A DNA stretch of 64,000 nt from Phycisphaerae bacterium (GTDB taxonomy: Bacteria; Planctomycetota; Phycisphaerae; SM23-33): positions 1 through 64,000 of the forward strand of contig JAGXKT010000005.1 of NCBI GenBank assembly GCA_018335035.1, given 5' to 3'. The notes under the pieces are model-generated. The model was not told the origin of the DNA. It made no database searches and saw only the letters and a program-made list of their open reading frames with translations. Positions within the stretch are counted from its first letter, which is position 1. Every line of letters begins with the position of its first letter. Below, piece after piece: positions 27,035 through 35,897 of this stretch. Made by a program: the position numbers and the translations under genes.

Positions 27035-30000
27035 TTACTCCTGATCCTGCATGCCACGCTCGGCCTCGGCAATCAACTCATCGGCGCGCTGCTTCTGGAC
27101 GTCGGTTACGGCGTGTCTGCGAGCATTCCTGAAATACGCCCGCGCCGAGACGAAGTCCTCCGCCGCCAGGCGCTTCTGGCCCTTCTCCAGCCACTCGTAG
27201 TAGATCGCTTGTTCGAGTCCTCTGCGCGCCTCCGCCGCTCGCTTGGAGTCCTCGGGGTATAGTTCAGCGGCCTCCTGGAAGGCCATGCGGGCGTCGTACC
27301 ACTCGCGCTGCTGTAAGGCCTGCTGGCCCTTGGTGAGCAGTCTTTTGAACTGCAGTTGCCTGCGAACACCAGCAATGCGCCTGTCGAGATAGTCCTGCGC
27401 CGACGGGCGCATCTCCTTGAGTTGTTCGTATTTCGCGAGCGCCTCGGCCAGCTTGCCGGCGTCGACGAGCTGCTCGGCTTCGGCACGACCCACGCGGTAT
27501 CGGCATTCCGCGATTCTCTCCGAGACAAAGCGATCCTCGCGAATCTCGGCGGCCTGCCGAAACTTCTCCAGGGCCTCCGACCATTTCTTCGCCTTGGCGA
27601 GACTTTCCCCTTCATCGACAAGGCCGGCCCACGCGATGTTGCCCTCAACCTCTCCTTTTGCCGCGCGAGCCATTCGGGCGATGTCCTCCGGCGGGTCCTG
27701 CGCCAGGACCGACTCCAGAATCGACAAGGCCCTGACGTTGTTCCCCTTGGCCTTGAGCTCCGCCGCCTTCTCGACCCGGGCGCGCAGCGTCGCGCGACGT
27801 AGCCGCTGCTTCAGCGCGTCCACCTGCTCGGGCGCGACTTGCCCGGCCAGCGAGACGGCCTTGTCCAGCCAATTCCTGGCCGCCACCCAGTCGCCTTCGT
27901 TCTCGGCAACCCTGGCGGCCTTTGTCGCGTCGGCAAGGGCCTGGGTCTTCTGCATATTCGCCGCGGCCTGCTTGACATCCGTCTCCGCCCTGACGATTGC
28001 CGCACCGAGCTTGTCGAACGTCTCGTCACGGTACGTCTTCAACTCGCGCGTATACTCCGGACCGAGCATGGAGGCCGCCTCACGCGGAACGACCCAGTCG
28101 TGAACGTCCTCGCGCAGGCGCTTGGCCTTCTCGATGTCCTGTTCGCGGGCTGCGTCGATGTTGCCGGCGTTGGCGCGCTCAACGGCACGCGCCAAATGCC
28201 GCTGGGCGGTCTGGAACATCCCGTCCAACTGGCTCTTCAATTCGTCGCGCCGCTGTTGACGTTCGCGTTGCTGCTTGCCGGCCAGCGCCTCTTGCACGTC
28301 TTCTCTCGCCTTCCGTACGCTGTCGCTGAACTCGCCGGCGGCCTGCTCGGTGCCGGGGGGCGGCGGCTTCAAAAGATCCAGCATCTCGGTCGCCTGGAAC
28401 ACCACGTCGTCCCGCGCGAGCACCAAAATGTCCTGTCGCCGGGCAGGCGGTGCGGTGGGCGAAAGTTCGCGCAGATTCTTCTTCGCCCACTCCAGGGCCT
28501 CGTCGGCCTTGTCGACAAGGTCCGGCCATCTGCCTTCCGGGTATGCGTCCCGCGCTTTGGATATCAGCGTCTGCTGCGTGCGAACCACCAGGTCGACCGG
28601 ATTGTCCGGCGCCCCTTCGCCAATGGCAGCACGGGCCGCATCCAGTTCATCGCCGGCCGCCAGAATCGCCTGCCCAAGTGCCAAAAGCGTCGCGAACTTT
28701 CGGCTTTCGATGCGGTGACTCTCGAGACTGTCGATCTCATCCCGCTTGGTGCGGACCCACTCCTGGAGTTCCTCCGGCCAGTCGTCGTCCGACCATTCGC
28801 GCTGGATGGTGCTGACGGCCTTTTCGGCCTGCTGCTGCTTGCTGACCGCCCGGTCCCATTGACCGTCAAGCACGGCCGTGTATGCTTCTGACAGTCGCAG
28901 AAGCACCCTGGCCCGTGCGGCCCAGTGCGACGGCGGCGATCGGTTGATCACCTGCTCAAGTCCGTCAATCGCCTTGGCGAACTCTTGCCGATCGTGCGGG
29001 GGCAAGGCCTCGTCGTACTGCGCCTTGGCCGTCTCGAAAAGCGACTGCACCTGGCGCCGTCGCTCTGCGGCCCGAATTTGCTGAAAGACCAGCGCCGTTA
29101 CGCTGGCGATCAACACGAGTCCCCCGATCGCGCCGGCGAGAATCAGTTTCTTGCGGCGTGTGAGCTTCTTGCGCGGAATCGGCGCCGTGGCCGGGCCTTC
29201 ACCCTCGTCGGGCGCAGTGTGCGCCGCGGCGTCCGTGTCGTTCGCAGCCGAGGCGGCGTCCGCCCGTTCGGCGCCGCCCGCATCGCCGCGATCCGGGCGT
29301 TCGGTCGGGGGAGCCGGCGACGCCTGCTGCCCTGTCGCGACCTTTGCAGCCGCCGGAGACGCTGCGCCCTCGCGAGTGCGGGACGAGAAGCTCTGCTTGA
29401 TGGTCCGCCCGAGTTGCTCCATGCTCTCGAAGCGCTCGTCGACGTTCTTAGCCGTCATGCCCGCGACGATCTCGCTCAGGGAAACCGGCACACCGGGATT
29501 GACCTCGTGAGCCGGCGGGGCGTGCACGGACATGTTGCCGTGCCACTTCATCCACCGCAGGACCTCGCTCTGCGGGTCGCGCACGACGTCGGCGAAGATC
29601 TCGTTGAACTTCTCCCGGCCCAAGAGCATCTCGTAGGTGATGAAACCCAACGAGTAGATATCCGCGCGGGCGTCGACCGCCTGGCCTTCGAACAACTCCG
29701 GGGCCATGTACTTTGTCGTGCCCATGCGCATGGAGGCCTGGTCGGCACGGCTGGCCGCCACGCCGAAGTCCATGAGCTTCGCGTGAAGGCCCTCGGTAAC
29801 GATGATGTTGGCCGGCTTAATGTCTCGATGGATGATGCCCGCCGCGTGCACGCTGTGCAGCGCCGCGGCAAGCCGCCAGAGCAGCCGCAGGACCGCCCCG
29901 GGCTCGACAGGCCCGCCGCTTTCGGCCAGAACGGCCTCCAGCGTCCGCCCCTCGACGTATTCCATTACGATGAACAGCCCGCGCTCGTCCTCGACCAACT

Positions 30001-30265
30001 CATAAATGGTGACGATGGCGGGTTGCTCGGCGCCGAGCTTCGCGAGCGTCTTGGCCTCCTCGCGAAAGCGCGTCAGAAACTCGGGATCGGCCGCCAAATG
30101 CGAGGATACCTGCTTGACGGCGACGAAGCGGTCCAGCAACGGATCGCGGCATTTGTAGACGATGGCCTGACCACCCATGCCGAGGCGTTCGACCACCTCG
30201 TACTTGCCGATCTTCGACCCCGGCTGCAACCCCACCTCATCCGAATGTTCGCGTTTGTCACCCAT
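27035..30265 (-). CDS. Transmembrane Ser/Thr protein kinase with long helical sensor region
   Basis: A 1076-residue Hanks-type kinase. The kinase domain spans about residues 20-295: glycine loop LGMGGQAIVY, catalytic Lys51 (VAVK), HRDIKPAN (His146-Asp148), DFG at 166-168 and APE at 188-190. An Ala/Pro/acidic linker and a KKLTRRKK stop precede one transmembrane helix at about 372-394. The remaining 680 residues are extracytoplasmic, highly charged and helical, with TPR-like and coiled-coil repeats. It sits inside the Tad operon between TadE-like and TadG-like genes, with gaps of 5 and 34 bases, so it is likely to phosphorylate partners of the machine, including ligands of the two FHA proteins. 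Confidence 0.93.
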   Translation of the reverse strand: MGDKREHSDEVGLQPGSKIGKYEVVERLGMGGQAIVYKCRDPLLDRFVAVKQVSSHLAADPEFLTRFREEAKTLAKLGAEQPAIVTIYELVEDERGLFIVMEYVEGRTLEAVLAESGGPVEPGAVLRLLWRLAAALHSVHAAGIIHRDIKPANIIVTEGLHAKLMDFGVAASRADQASMRMGTTKYMAPELFEGQAVDARADIYSLGFITYEMLLGREKFNEIFADVVRDPQSEVLRWMKWHGNMSVHAPPAHEVNPGVPVSLSEIVAGMTAKNVDERFESMEQLGRTIKQSFSSRTREGAASPAAAKVATGQQASPAPPTERPDRGDAGGAERADAASAANDTDAAAHTAPDEGEGPATAPIPRKKLTRRKKLILAGAIGGLVLIASVTALVFQQIRAAERRRQVQSLFETAKAQYDEALPPHDRQEFAKAIDGLEQVINRSPPSHWAARARVLLRLSEAYTAVLDGQWDRAVSKQQQAEKAVSTIQREWSDDDWPEELQEWVRTKRDEIDSLESHRIESRKFATLLALGQAILAAGDELDAARAAIGEGAPDNPVDLVVRTQQTLISKARDAYPEGRWPDLVDKADEALEWAKKNLRELSPTAPPARRQDILVLARDDVVFQATEMLDLLKPPPPGTEQAAGEFSDSVRKAREDVQEALAGKQQRERQQRRDELKSQLDGMFQTAQRHLARAVERANAGNIDAAREQDIEKAKRLREDVHDWVVPREAASMLGPEYTRELKTYRDETFDKLGAAIVRAETDVKQAAANMQKTQALADATKAARVAENEGDWVAARNWLDKAVSLAGQVAPEQVDALKQRLRRATLRARVEKAAELKAKGNNVRALSILESVLAQDPPEDIARMARAAKGEVEGNIAWAGLVDEGESLAKAKKWSEALEKFRQAAEIREDRFVSERIAECRYRVGRAEAEQLVDAGKLAEALAKYEQLKEMRPSAQDYLDRRIAGVRRQLQFKRLLTKGQQALQQREWYDARMAFQEAAELYPEDSKRAAEARRGLEQAIYYEWLEKGQKRLAAEDFVSARAYFRNARRHAVTDVQKQRADELIAEAERGMQDQE

Positions 30266-30299
30266 CGTTTCCCGTGAATCCGTACGCCCGCGCAGGCGA

Positions 30300-31268
30300 C
30301 TACCGCCCGCCCAGATCCTCGTAAGATTCCATCTCCACGAAATCCTGCACGCCTTCGTTCGTCAGCGTGCACGTCGTCTCGACAACCGTGCCGTACTCGC
30401 CCGAAGCCCCCGCCAGCTCCGTTCCGCCGTCGAACATCTGGGCGAACAGCCAGTTGGCATAAGGGACGGACAAGTAGATCGTATGTTCCACGCGGACGCT
30501 GACGTCCTCGTTGGCGTTGTACGTCAGGCCGTTGGCAGGCGGAGAGATCGCCACGGCCGTGTGGTCCTGCGCGTACGCAAGCTTCCGGTCGAGGCGGCGG
30601 CTGACCCAGTGAGGCGTCTGCTGCCCGTACCGGCTGAAGAACGTCTCCAGCCCCTCCTGCAGTGCGGCATTGCCGGACGGAAACGCCTCGCCGGCAGCCG
30701 CAACGGGCAATGCCGCCCAGACCGCCGCCCGCCAGACGCGCCGGGCCTTCCACGATTCGCCGCGATAGGCCGAGTAATGCGTGTCCCAAATCACGTTCTG
30801 CGGCTCGTCCGAGGGGTCCGGCCCGTGCGTAGGATCCACAGGCCGCGGGCCGTCCGGCATCGCCACGATCGCCGTCCGCGCCCCGCAATAAGCTGCGTAA
30901 TGAACGCACAAGTTGGCCCGCATGAGTAACATCGACTGGAACATAACCAATCCCAGGACGATCGCCAGCGGCATCACGAGGGCGAACTCGACCATCGCCG
31001 AGCCGCTGTCGGCGTCGAGGCGGGCGCTGCGACCGACGGTGCGAAGGACGCCGCCCAGCAGACCCAGCCCCACGAGACAGGCCGCGAAGAGCGCCAGACA
31101 CCAAAGCGAGAGGGGGCTGACAAGCCCACGGGCCAGCCAGTCGCCTGACGCGGGGTTGATCAGGCGACGCCCAACCAGGGCGGCGCCGATTGCGACCGCC
31201 ACAGCAGCGCACGCAACGATCCCTGCTATGCGTCGTCGCGCCGGCGATCTCGCCCTTGTCGCGTCCAT
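30300..31268 (-). CDS. TadE-like pilus-assembly protein with extra N-terminal helices
   Basis: A 322-residue protein with two hydrophobic segments (about 15-40 and 55-80), followed by a TadE-type helix (DSGSAMVEFALVMPLAIVLGLVMFQSMLL). The usual TadE prepilin-like motif is therefore preceded by about 90 extra residues. The C-terminal 190 residues are periplasmic. The ATG at 31268 is preferred because AGGGA lies eight bases upstream and it follows the peptidase stop by four bases; a TTG at 31283 would overlap that gene. Confidence 0.75.
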   Translation of the reverse strand: MDATRARSPARRRIAGIVACAAVAVAIGAALVGRRLINPASGDWLARGLVSPLSLWCLALFAACLVGLGLLGGVLRTVGRSARLDADSGSAMVEFALVMPLAIVLGLVMFQSMLLMRANLCVHYAAYCGARTAIVAMPDGPRPVDPTHGPDPSDEPQNVIWDTHYSAYRGESWKARRVWRAAVWAALPVAAAGEAFPSGNAALQEGLETFFSRYGQQTPHWVSRRLDRKLAYAQDHTAVAISPPANGLTYNANEDVSVRVEHTIYLSVPYANWLFAQMFDGGTELAGASGEYGTVVETTCTLTNEGVQDFVEMESYEDLGGR

Positions 31269-31272
31269 CGTC

Positions 31273-31860
31273 TCATCCCTCAACGGCCCGTTGCAGCAGA
31301 GGTCTACCCCAGATCAGCCACTCGCCCAGCGTCACGACCCACCCGATCAGCAGCGCCAATCCCAACGGGATTTTCGGGCTCTCGTCGGTCGTCGGGTCGG
31401 CCGCCTTATGCGGGGTCAAACTCACGTATACGTATCGTCCGAGTCGCGCCAGCGTGCTCCGGAGGATGCCGCGATGCAGCATCACCCCCACCGCCATGAC
31501 CGCCGCCGCCAGGAATCCCCAGAACATCGTGCCCAAGGCGAACTGCCAACCCGTCAGGGCGCCGATGGCGATCATCAGCTTGGCGTCGCCGCCGCCGATG
31601 CCGCCGGCCAACCAGGCCAGAAGCATCGTCGCGCCGAGCGCAGCTCCGGTCAGGGCTCCCAGAAGGCCCAGCCCGTAGTCCCCCCCGCCCAGTTGTCCTG
31701 CCAGCGTATGACCGATGAGGCCGACAGCAATTCCCGGGTAGGTCACGACGTTGTAGATACGCCCGGAACGGACATCGGTAACGCCCGCGCTGCCGGCCAC
31801 CACCGCCGCAACGGCGACGTACCAGTACTGTGCGATCACACCCACGCTCTGTGCTATCAC
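31273..31860 (-). CDS. TadV/CpaA-type prepilin peptidase
   Basis: A 195-residue integral membrane aspartyl protease that cleaves Flp and TadE-type prepilins. The first catalytic Asp lies in TDVRSGRIYN and the second in GGGDAKL, both family-defining. Five to six hydrophobic helices are visible. The GTG at 31860 overlaps the upstream pilin's TGA as GTGA. Its presence next to two Flp-like pilin genes supports local processing of those pilins. Confidence 0.9.
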   Translation of the reverse strand: MIAQSVGVIAQYWYVAVAAVVAGSAGVTDVRSGRIYNVVTYPGIAVGLIGHTLAGQLGGGDYGLGLLGALTGAALGATMLLAWLAGGIGGGDAKLMIAIGALTGWQFALGTMFWGFLAAAVMAVGVMLHRGILRSTLARLGRYVYVSLTPHKAADPTTDESPKIPLGLALLIGWVVTLGEWLIWGRPLLQRAVEG

Positions 31861-32048
31861 GGGCCCGTGTCGCCGGCTATCCGGTCCCACCAGTCGCGAA
31901 CCCGAGTCCATAGCTCGTCCCGGAAGATCAACGCCACGGCGACGAGTGGCAAGGCGATAAACGCCACCAGCAGTATATACTCGATGGTATCGATGCCCTG
32001 CTCATCACGGTGTAGTCGCCCAAGGATCTGTCGCAATCGTCGAAGCAT
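31857..32048 (-). CDS. Flp-type pilin-like protein
   Basis: A 63-residue protein with a short basic leader, then the Flp-like processing region DEQGIDTIEYILLVAFIALPLVAVALIF: Gly, Glu five residues later, Tyr next, then a hydrophobic helix. The TadV peptidase is expected to cleave after the Gly. The ATG at 32048 gives a leader of normal length (about 17 residues); an upstream ATG at 32105 forms a TGATG overlap with the preceding pilin gene and would give an 82-residue form, so the start is uncertain. Confidence 0.75.
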   Translation of the reverse strand: MLRRLRQILGRLHRDEQGIDTIEYILLVAFIALPLVAVALIFRDELWTRVRDWWDRIAGDTGP

Positions 32049-32104
32049 CGTCACTCGTGCCTTTCTCCGCCATAGTGTGCAAGCAAGCCGTTTCCGTTCT
32101 CGCA

Positions 32105-32281
32105 TCACGGAAACGGAAGCGTTTCGAGAAACGTCACCATACGGTAGTCCGCCGCTATGACGTCAAGAACCATCATGAATACCCAGAACAGCGGCAAGCC
32201 GATCGCGGCCAACACCAGTGCCCACTCAACAGTCGTCGCACCGTCCTGTGCTGTGTGCAACTGCCGCCGCAGGGATCTCAT
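32105..32281 (-). CDS. Flp-type pilin-like protein (58 aa)
   Basis: A 58-codon frame between the second TadA gene and the other pilin. The product has a basic leader, then QDGATTVEWALVLAAIGLPL, where Gly and Glu occupy the Flp-type processing positions (a Trp replaces the usual Tyr after Glu), and a hydrophobic helix. The ATG at 32281 overlaps the upstream TGA as ATGA, and the stop can couple to a downstream ATG as TGATG. Its size, motif and location identify it as a prepilin; which of the two is the major subunit cannot be decided. Confidence 0.8.
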   Translation of the reverse strand: MRSLRRQLHTAQDGATTVEWALVLAAIGLPLFWVFMMVLDVIAADYRMVTFLETLPFP

Positions 32282-33414
32282 CGTGTCGGCGCCTCCGGCT
32301 CGGCATCCGGCTCAAAGACTTCGCGTGTCAACTGCCACTGATCGCGCAGGACGCGCATCTTCGGCTCGTCCGTGAAGGCGGACCCGGTGCCCGTCCACGT
32401 CAGCGTGCCGTGGTCGATGCCGTCGCCCGCTTCCTCGCTCAACTCGTAGCGGAACATGTCCCGGAGGACGTAATGCCCATCGTCGTCAAGCGGGAGCACC
32501 TCGGCCAGTTGTGTCAGCCCGCGGCGCCCATCGGGGAAGCGGGTCACCTGGATTATAACATCAATCGCCGACGCAATCTGCGCCCGCAACGCGTGCAGGG
32601 GCAAATCCACCTTGCTCATCATCGCGAGCGTCTCCAGGCGGGTCATGGCGTCCGTGGGCGTGTGAGCATGAAGCGTGGACATGCTTCCGGCGTGCCCCGA
32701 GGTCATCGCCTGGATCATGTCCAGCGCCTCGCCGCCGCGCACCTCGCCGATGATCACCCGGTCCGGACGCAGGCGCAGCGCCGAACGGAACAGTTCCGTA
32801 ATCGTCACCTCGCCACGCCCCCACCGGTCCGGGTGCCGCGCCTCCAGCGATACCACGTGGTTCTGCTGAAGATCCAGTTCGGCCGAATCCTCAATCACGA
32901 CAATCCGCTGATGGGACGGAATGAAGGCCGACATCGCGTTGAGCAGGCAGGTCTTTCCGCTGCTGGTGCCGCCGGCGATGAGGATGTTCTTCTCCGCAAG
33001 CACGCACAGGCGGATGTATTCCATCACTTGCGACGTCCACGAGCCGAGTGTCAACAGGTGCTCGGCGTCGAAGGTCACGCGGGCGAACTTGCGGATCGTC
33101 ATACACGTGCCGCCGCGCGACAGCGGCGCCAGAACGACATGCACGCGGCTGCCGTCCGGCAGGCGCGAGTCCGCCAGCGGGTGCTCCGGCGTCAACCGCT
33201 TGCCCGTGTACTGCAGAACGTTGTTCACGGCCGCGATCAGCGAGGCGTCGTCCGCGAACCGGGCGTCCGTCTTCTCCAGCTTCCCCGCCCGCTCCACGTA
33301 GATTTCCCGGTGATTGTTGACCAACACCTCCGAGACGCCGGGGTCCGCCAGCAGAGGCATCACCGGCGCCAGGAAGTGCTCGACCGTCTTCTCGAAGATA
33401 TTCGTCCGTTCCAT
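32278..33414 (-). CDS. Second TadA/CpaF-family ATPase
   Basis: A 378-residue ATPase of the same family as 20897-22774 but without FHA or the long N-terminal domain. It has NEVLVNN-type start (VSEVLVNNHREIYVE), Walker A GGTSSGKT, EDSAELDLQQ, VIIGEVRGGEALD and GHAGSMSTLHAHTPTDA. It is the first gene of the coupled Tad run and directly precedes the pilins. It may be a retraction or alternative motor, or act with the other ATPase. GGGA precedes the ATG at 33414; no convincing promoter was found in the 110 bases upstream. Confidence 0.9.
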   Translation of the reverse strand: MERTNIFEKTVEHFLAPVMPLLADPGVSEVLVNNHREIYVERAGKLEKTDARFADDASLIAAVNNVLQYTGKRLTPEHPLADSRLPDGSRVHVVLAPLSRGGTCMTIRKFARVTFDAEHLLTLGSWTSQVMEYIRLCVLAEKNILIAGGTSSGKTCLLNAMSAFIPSHQRIVVIEDSAELDLQQNHVVSLEARHPDRWGRGEVTITELFRSALRLRPDRVIIGEVRGGEALDMIQAMTSGHAGSMSTLHAHTPTDAMTRLETLAMMSKVDLPLHALRAQIASAIDVIIQVTRFPDGRRGLTQLAEVLPLDDDGHYVLRDMFRYELSEEAGDGIDHGTLTWTGTGSAFTDEPKMRVLRDQWQLTREVFEPDAEPEAPTR

Positions 33415-33467
33415 GGCTCATCCCGCGGCCGTTCGCCGCGTGCCCCGCGGTATTCATTGAACACCGC

Positions 33468-33518
33468 CCGAAGCCGCAGGAGGCACGGATTTACGTCACT
33501 TCCTGCGACGGGCTTCGG
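33468..33518 (-). other. Bulged inverted repeat between HEAT gene and Tad operon
   Basis: Seven plus seven base pairs (33468-33474 with 33512-33518, and 33475-33481 with 33501-33507) with a four-base bulge and 19-base loop, starting seven bases past the HEAT gene stop. No T-run follows in either direction, so it is more likely an RNA stability or processing element than an intrinsic terminator. Confidence 0.4.
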
Positions 33519-33524
33519 TCGGAA

Positions 33525-35720
33525 TCAAGCCCCCCGGTATGCAGTCGGCAACTGCCCCGTGCGTGCCCCCGCCGGCTGGGTGCTGCCGTCCGCTTCGGCG
33601 AGGCGGTTGCGGGCCTTTGTGCGCAGCTTCTTCAAGGCCACGAGCTGCTCGACGGTCAGCCGAGGCGCCAGCTTCGTAATGCAGGCATCGGTCACAGCGG
33701 CGACAGACTGCCAGTCGTTGTCCTCCACGTAGGCATCCAGGCGTTGGCGCAGCTGTCCGTAGGCGCGGGCGAAGGCCTCCTCGTCGGGCTGGTCCAGCAT
33801 GGCGCCGACGGCCGAGCCCGCATCGCTTGCGCACAAGGCGTCCAACCAGGCAACCCAGACGTCCTTCGCCTCGTCGCTGTCCGCGGCCTCCAACTGCTCA
33901 TACGCCCGCCGAAGCTGCTTGGCGGCCTCGGCGTGCCGCTCCGCCGCACGCAACGCCGCAGCCAGTTCGCGCAACACGCCGGGCACCTCCCGACCGTCGG
34001 TTTGCGTGAGCTTCTCGGCGCGGGCGGTCAACACGCGAATTCGCCAGTCGCGCAATTGCGGGCGACCGACCATCCGTTCGGCAAGGCGCCCCAGCGCATC
34101 GGCATCGGCCCGCTCGATAATGCGCATGGCTTCGTCGTTCGCCTGCTGGCGAACGCCGGCATCGGCTTCGGCCTCCGGGAACGTCTGTTGGATGATGGTC
34201 CGGACGTACGTCGTTCCGTCCAGTGCACCCAGAGCGACGATTGCCGCACGGCGAATGCCGCGGTCGGCATCTTTGACCAGGGGCACGAGCGCCTCGGCCG
34301 CCGCGGGCTTGCCCAGCTTGCCCAGTCCGTGGACGGCCGCCAGACGCACAACCGCCGAGCGGTTCGTCAAGGCCTCCCTTAGCACGGGCAGGAACCTCTT
34401 GCTTCCGACGGCGCCCATTGCCCGCAGAAGCGCTTCGCGTGCGGCCGCCACGTCGGGCGTGTCGCCATCGGCGGCAGCATAGCGTTTCAGCAGCAACTCA
34501 ACAGCTCGGGCACGCAGCGCATCATCGATGCCATTTTGGTCCACAGTCTTTTCCAGCGCCGTCGCCGCGGCAGCCGCCAGGCCGCTCTGTTCGGACGCCA
34601 ACTCGTCCAGCACAGCCGGCAGGGCCTCCGGAAGTCGCGCGTGCGCCAATGCCTTCAGCAATGCCTGGCGCACCTCGGGGACGGACTCGGTCTCAAGCCG
34701 GGCCAGCAACGCCGCACCGGCCTCCGCGCCGGCCAGCTTGACCGCCAACGCCGCGGCGCGGCTGCGAACCAGCGCGCTTGGATCGTCCAGGAGTTGTCGC
34801 GCTTTGTCCTGAAGCGGCTTGCCGACCTTCTCGCGCCGGGCCAGCGAGGCGTCCAGAAGCTTCAGTCCGACGGCGCGCACTTCGGCCAGCGGGTCATCCA
34901 AGTACTCAGCCAATCGGGCGTCACGCTTCTCCGCGGGTGTGGCGTCGTAGAGCTTTTCGGTCGCCTCGACCAGACGCGAACGCAGCTGCGCGTTTTCGTC
35001 CTCCAGCTCCCGGCTGCGCTTGGCGATCTTCTCGGCCCATTCCTTGAGCATCTCGGAAAGCGGCTTGCGTTGATTCTGCCGCCACCAGAATCGCCACTGC
35101 TGCGGGCTGTACCCGTAGATCTTCGTCAGCTTGGGCAGCGTCTCCAGCGCCGCGGCGGCGACCTCGGCATCTTCGGCGCCGAGCAGCTCCACCAGTGCGC
35201 CAACGACACGCTTGTCCAGCACGCCGTCCAAGGCGCGCATCGTATCCAGACGTACGGCACGGTCCCGCTCACCGTCGCGCATCACGGCGATCATCCGCTC
35301 GATCACCCCGTCGTCGCGATAGGTCAACAGCGCCTCGCCCGCCGCCGCGCGAACCTCCGGCTCCGGACCGGCGAGCATGGCCATCAGCGGCTCGATAAAT
35401 TCCTTACGCGCCCCGTCGCCGGCGGCAATCGCCTTGGCAATGGCGATCTTGGCCGGCTGATGATCCTCGGCCGTCAGCAAGCCCAGCAGCGCCTCCGTCG
35501 CCTGAGGATACGAGCGGCTGAGCAGTAGATTCGCCGCCTGCTGGCGGATGCGAGCCGGCGTCTCGGCGGCGGAGAGTTGCTCGGTCCAGATCTTTAATTC
35601 CTGCTGTTGAACGGAACTCAATCCGGACGGTGACGTCTGCCCCAGGAGCATCAAAAGCATCAGCCCCCCGAGTATCCCCCCGGCCGGAACACGTCGACTT
35701 TTCAGGTTCACCCGGAGCAT
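33525..35720 (-). CDS. Exported HEAT-repeat protein
   Basis: A 731-residue protein with an N-terminal signal peptide (GGILGGLMLLMLLGQTSPSG) followed by many HEAT-like helical repeats (VRAAAGEALLTY, VRSRAAALAVKL, VRLAAVHGLGKLG, IRRAAIVALGAL) and a coiled-coil stretch near 215-250. HEAT solenoids are protein-binding scaffolds; the ligand is unknown. The ATG at 35720 is chosen because the promoter -10 (35746-35751) covers the upstream ATG at 35750. It precedes the Tad operon on the same strand, 110 bases away, and may be functionally linked, but this is inference. Confidence 0.75.
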   Translation of the reverse strand: MLRVNLKSRRVPAGGILGGLMLLMLLGQTSPSGLSSVQQQELKIWTEQLSAAETPARIRQQAANLLLSRSYPQATEALLGLLTAEDHQPAKIAIAKAIAAGDGARKEFIEPLMAMLAGPEPEVRAAAGEALLTYRDDGVIERMIAVMRDGERDRAVRLDTMRALDGVLDKRVVGALVELLGAEDAEVAAAALETLPKLTKIYGYSPQQWRFWWRQNQRKPLSEMLKEWAEKIAKRSRELEDENAQLRSRLVEATEKLYDATPAEKRDARLAEYLDDPLAEVRAVGLKLLDASLARREKVGKPLQDKARQLLDDPSALVRSRAAALAVKLAGAEAGAALLARLETESVPEVRQALLKALAHARLPEALPAVLDELASEQSGLAAAAATALEKTVDQNGIDDALRARAVELLLKRYAAADGDTPDVAAAREALLRAMGAVGSKRFLPVLREALTNRSAVVRLAAVHGLGKLGKPAAAEALVPLVKDADRGIRRAAIVALGALDGTTYVRTIIQQTFPEAEADAGVRQQANDEAMRIIERADADALGRLAERMVGRPQLRDWRIRVLTARAEKLTQTDGREVPGVLRELAAALRAAERHAEAAKQLRRAYEQLEAADSDEAKDVWVAWLDALCASDAGSAVGAMLDQPDEEAFARAYGQLRQRLDAYVEDNDWQSVAAVTDACITKLAPRLTVEQLVALKKLRTKARNRLAEADGSTQPAGARTGQLPTAYRGA

Positions 35721-35745
35721 CCTCAATGGTTTCGGGACAGTAACC

Positions 35746-35775
35746 ACCATACCGTTTTATCGGCCGGCAAGTCAA
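35746..35775 (-). promoter_or_regulatory. Promoter of HEAT-repeat gene
   Basis: On the minus strand, TTGACT (35770-35775), 18 bp, TATGGT (35746-35751). It overlaps the ATG at 35750 and so supports translation from 35720. Confidence 0.6.
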
Positions 35776-35863
35776 ACGTGCGCCAAGCCATTTACGTCAG
35801 ATATCACCTGTTCCCCGCGATGATCCGCCCGTCCGGTCCGCTGACCGCCGCCCGCCCGCACCG

Positions 35864-35891
35864 TTGCATCCGCTGGAGTACCTGCTAGGAT
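35864..35891 (+). promoter_or_regulatory. Possible purM promoter
   Basis: TTGCAT (35864-35869), 16 bp, TAGGAT (35886-35891), ending six bases before the purM ATG. The AGGA within the -10 could instead be the ribosome site, so the reading is ambiguous. Confidence 0.4.
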
Positions 35892-35897
35892 GCCTCC

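Noticed and set aside
33468-33518. Intrinsic terminator after the HEAT gene
   Set aside because: The stem is bulged and no T-run follows on the minus strand.
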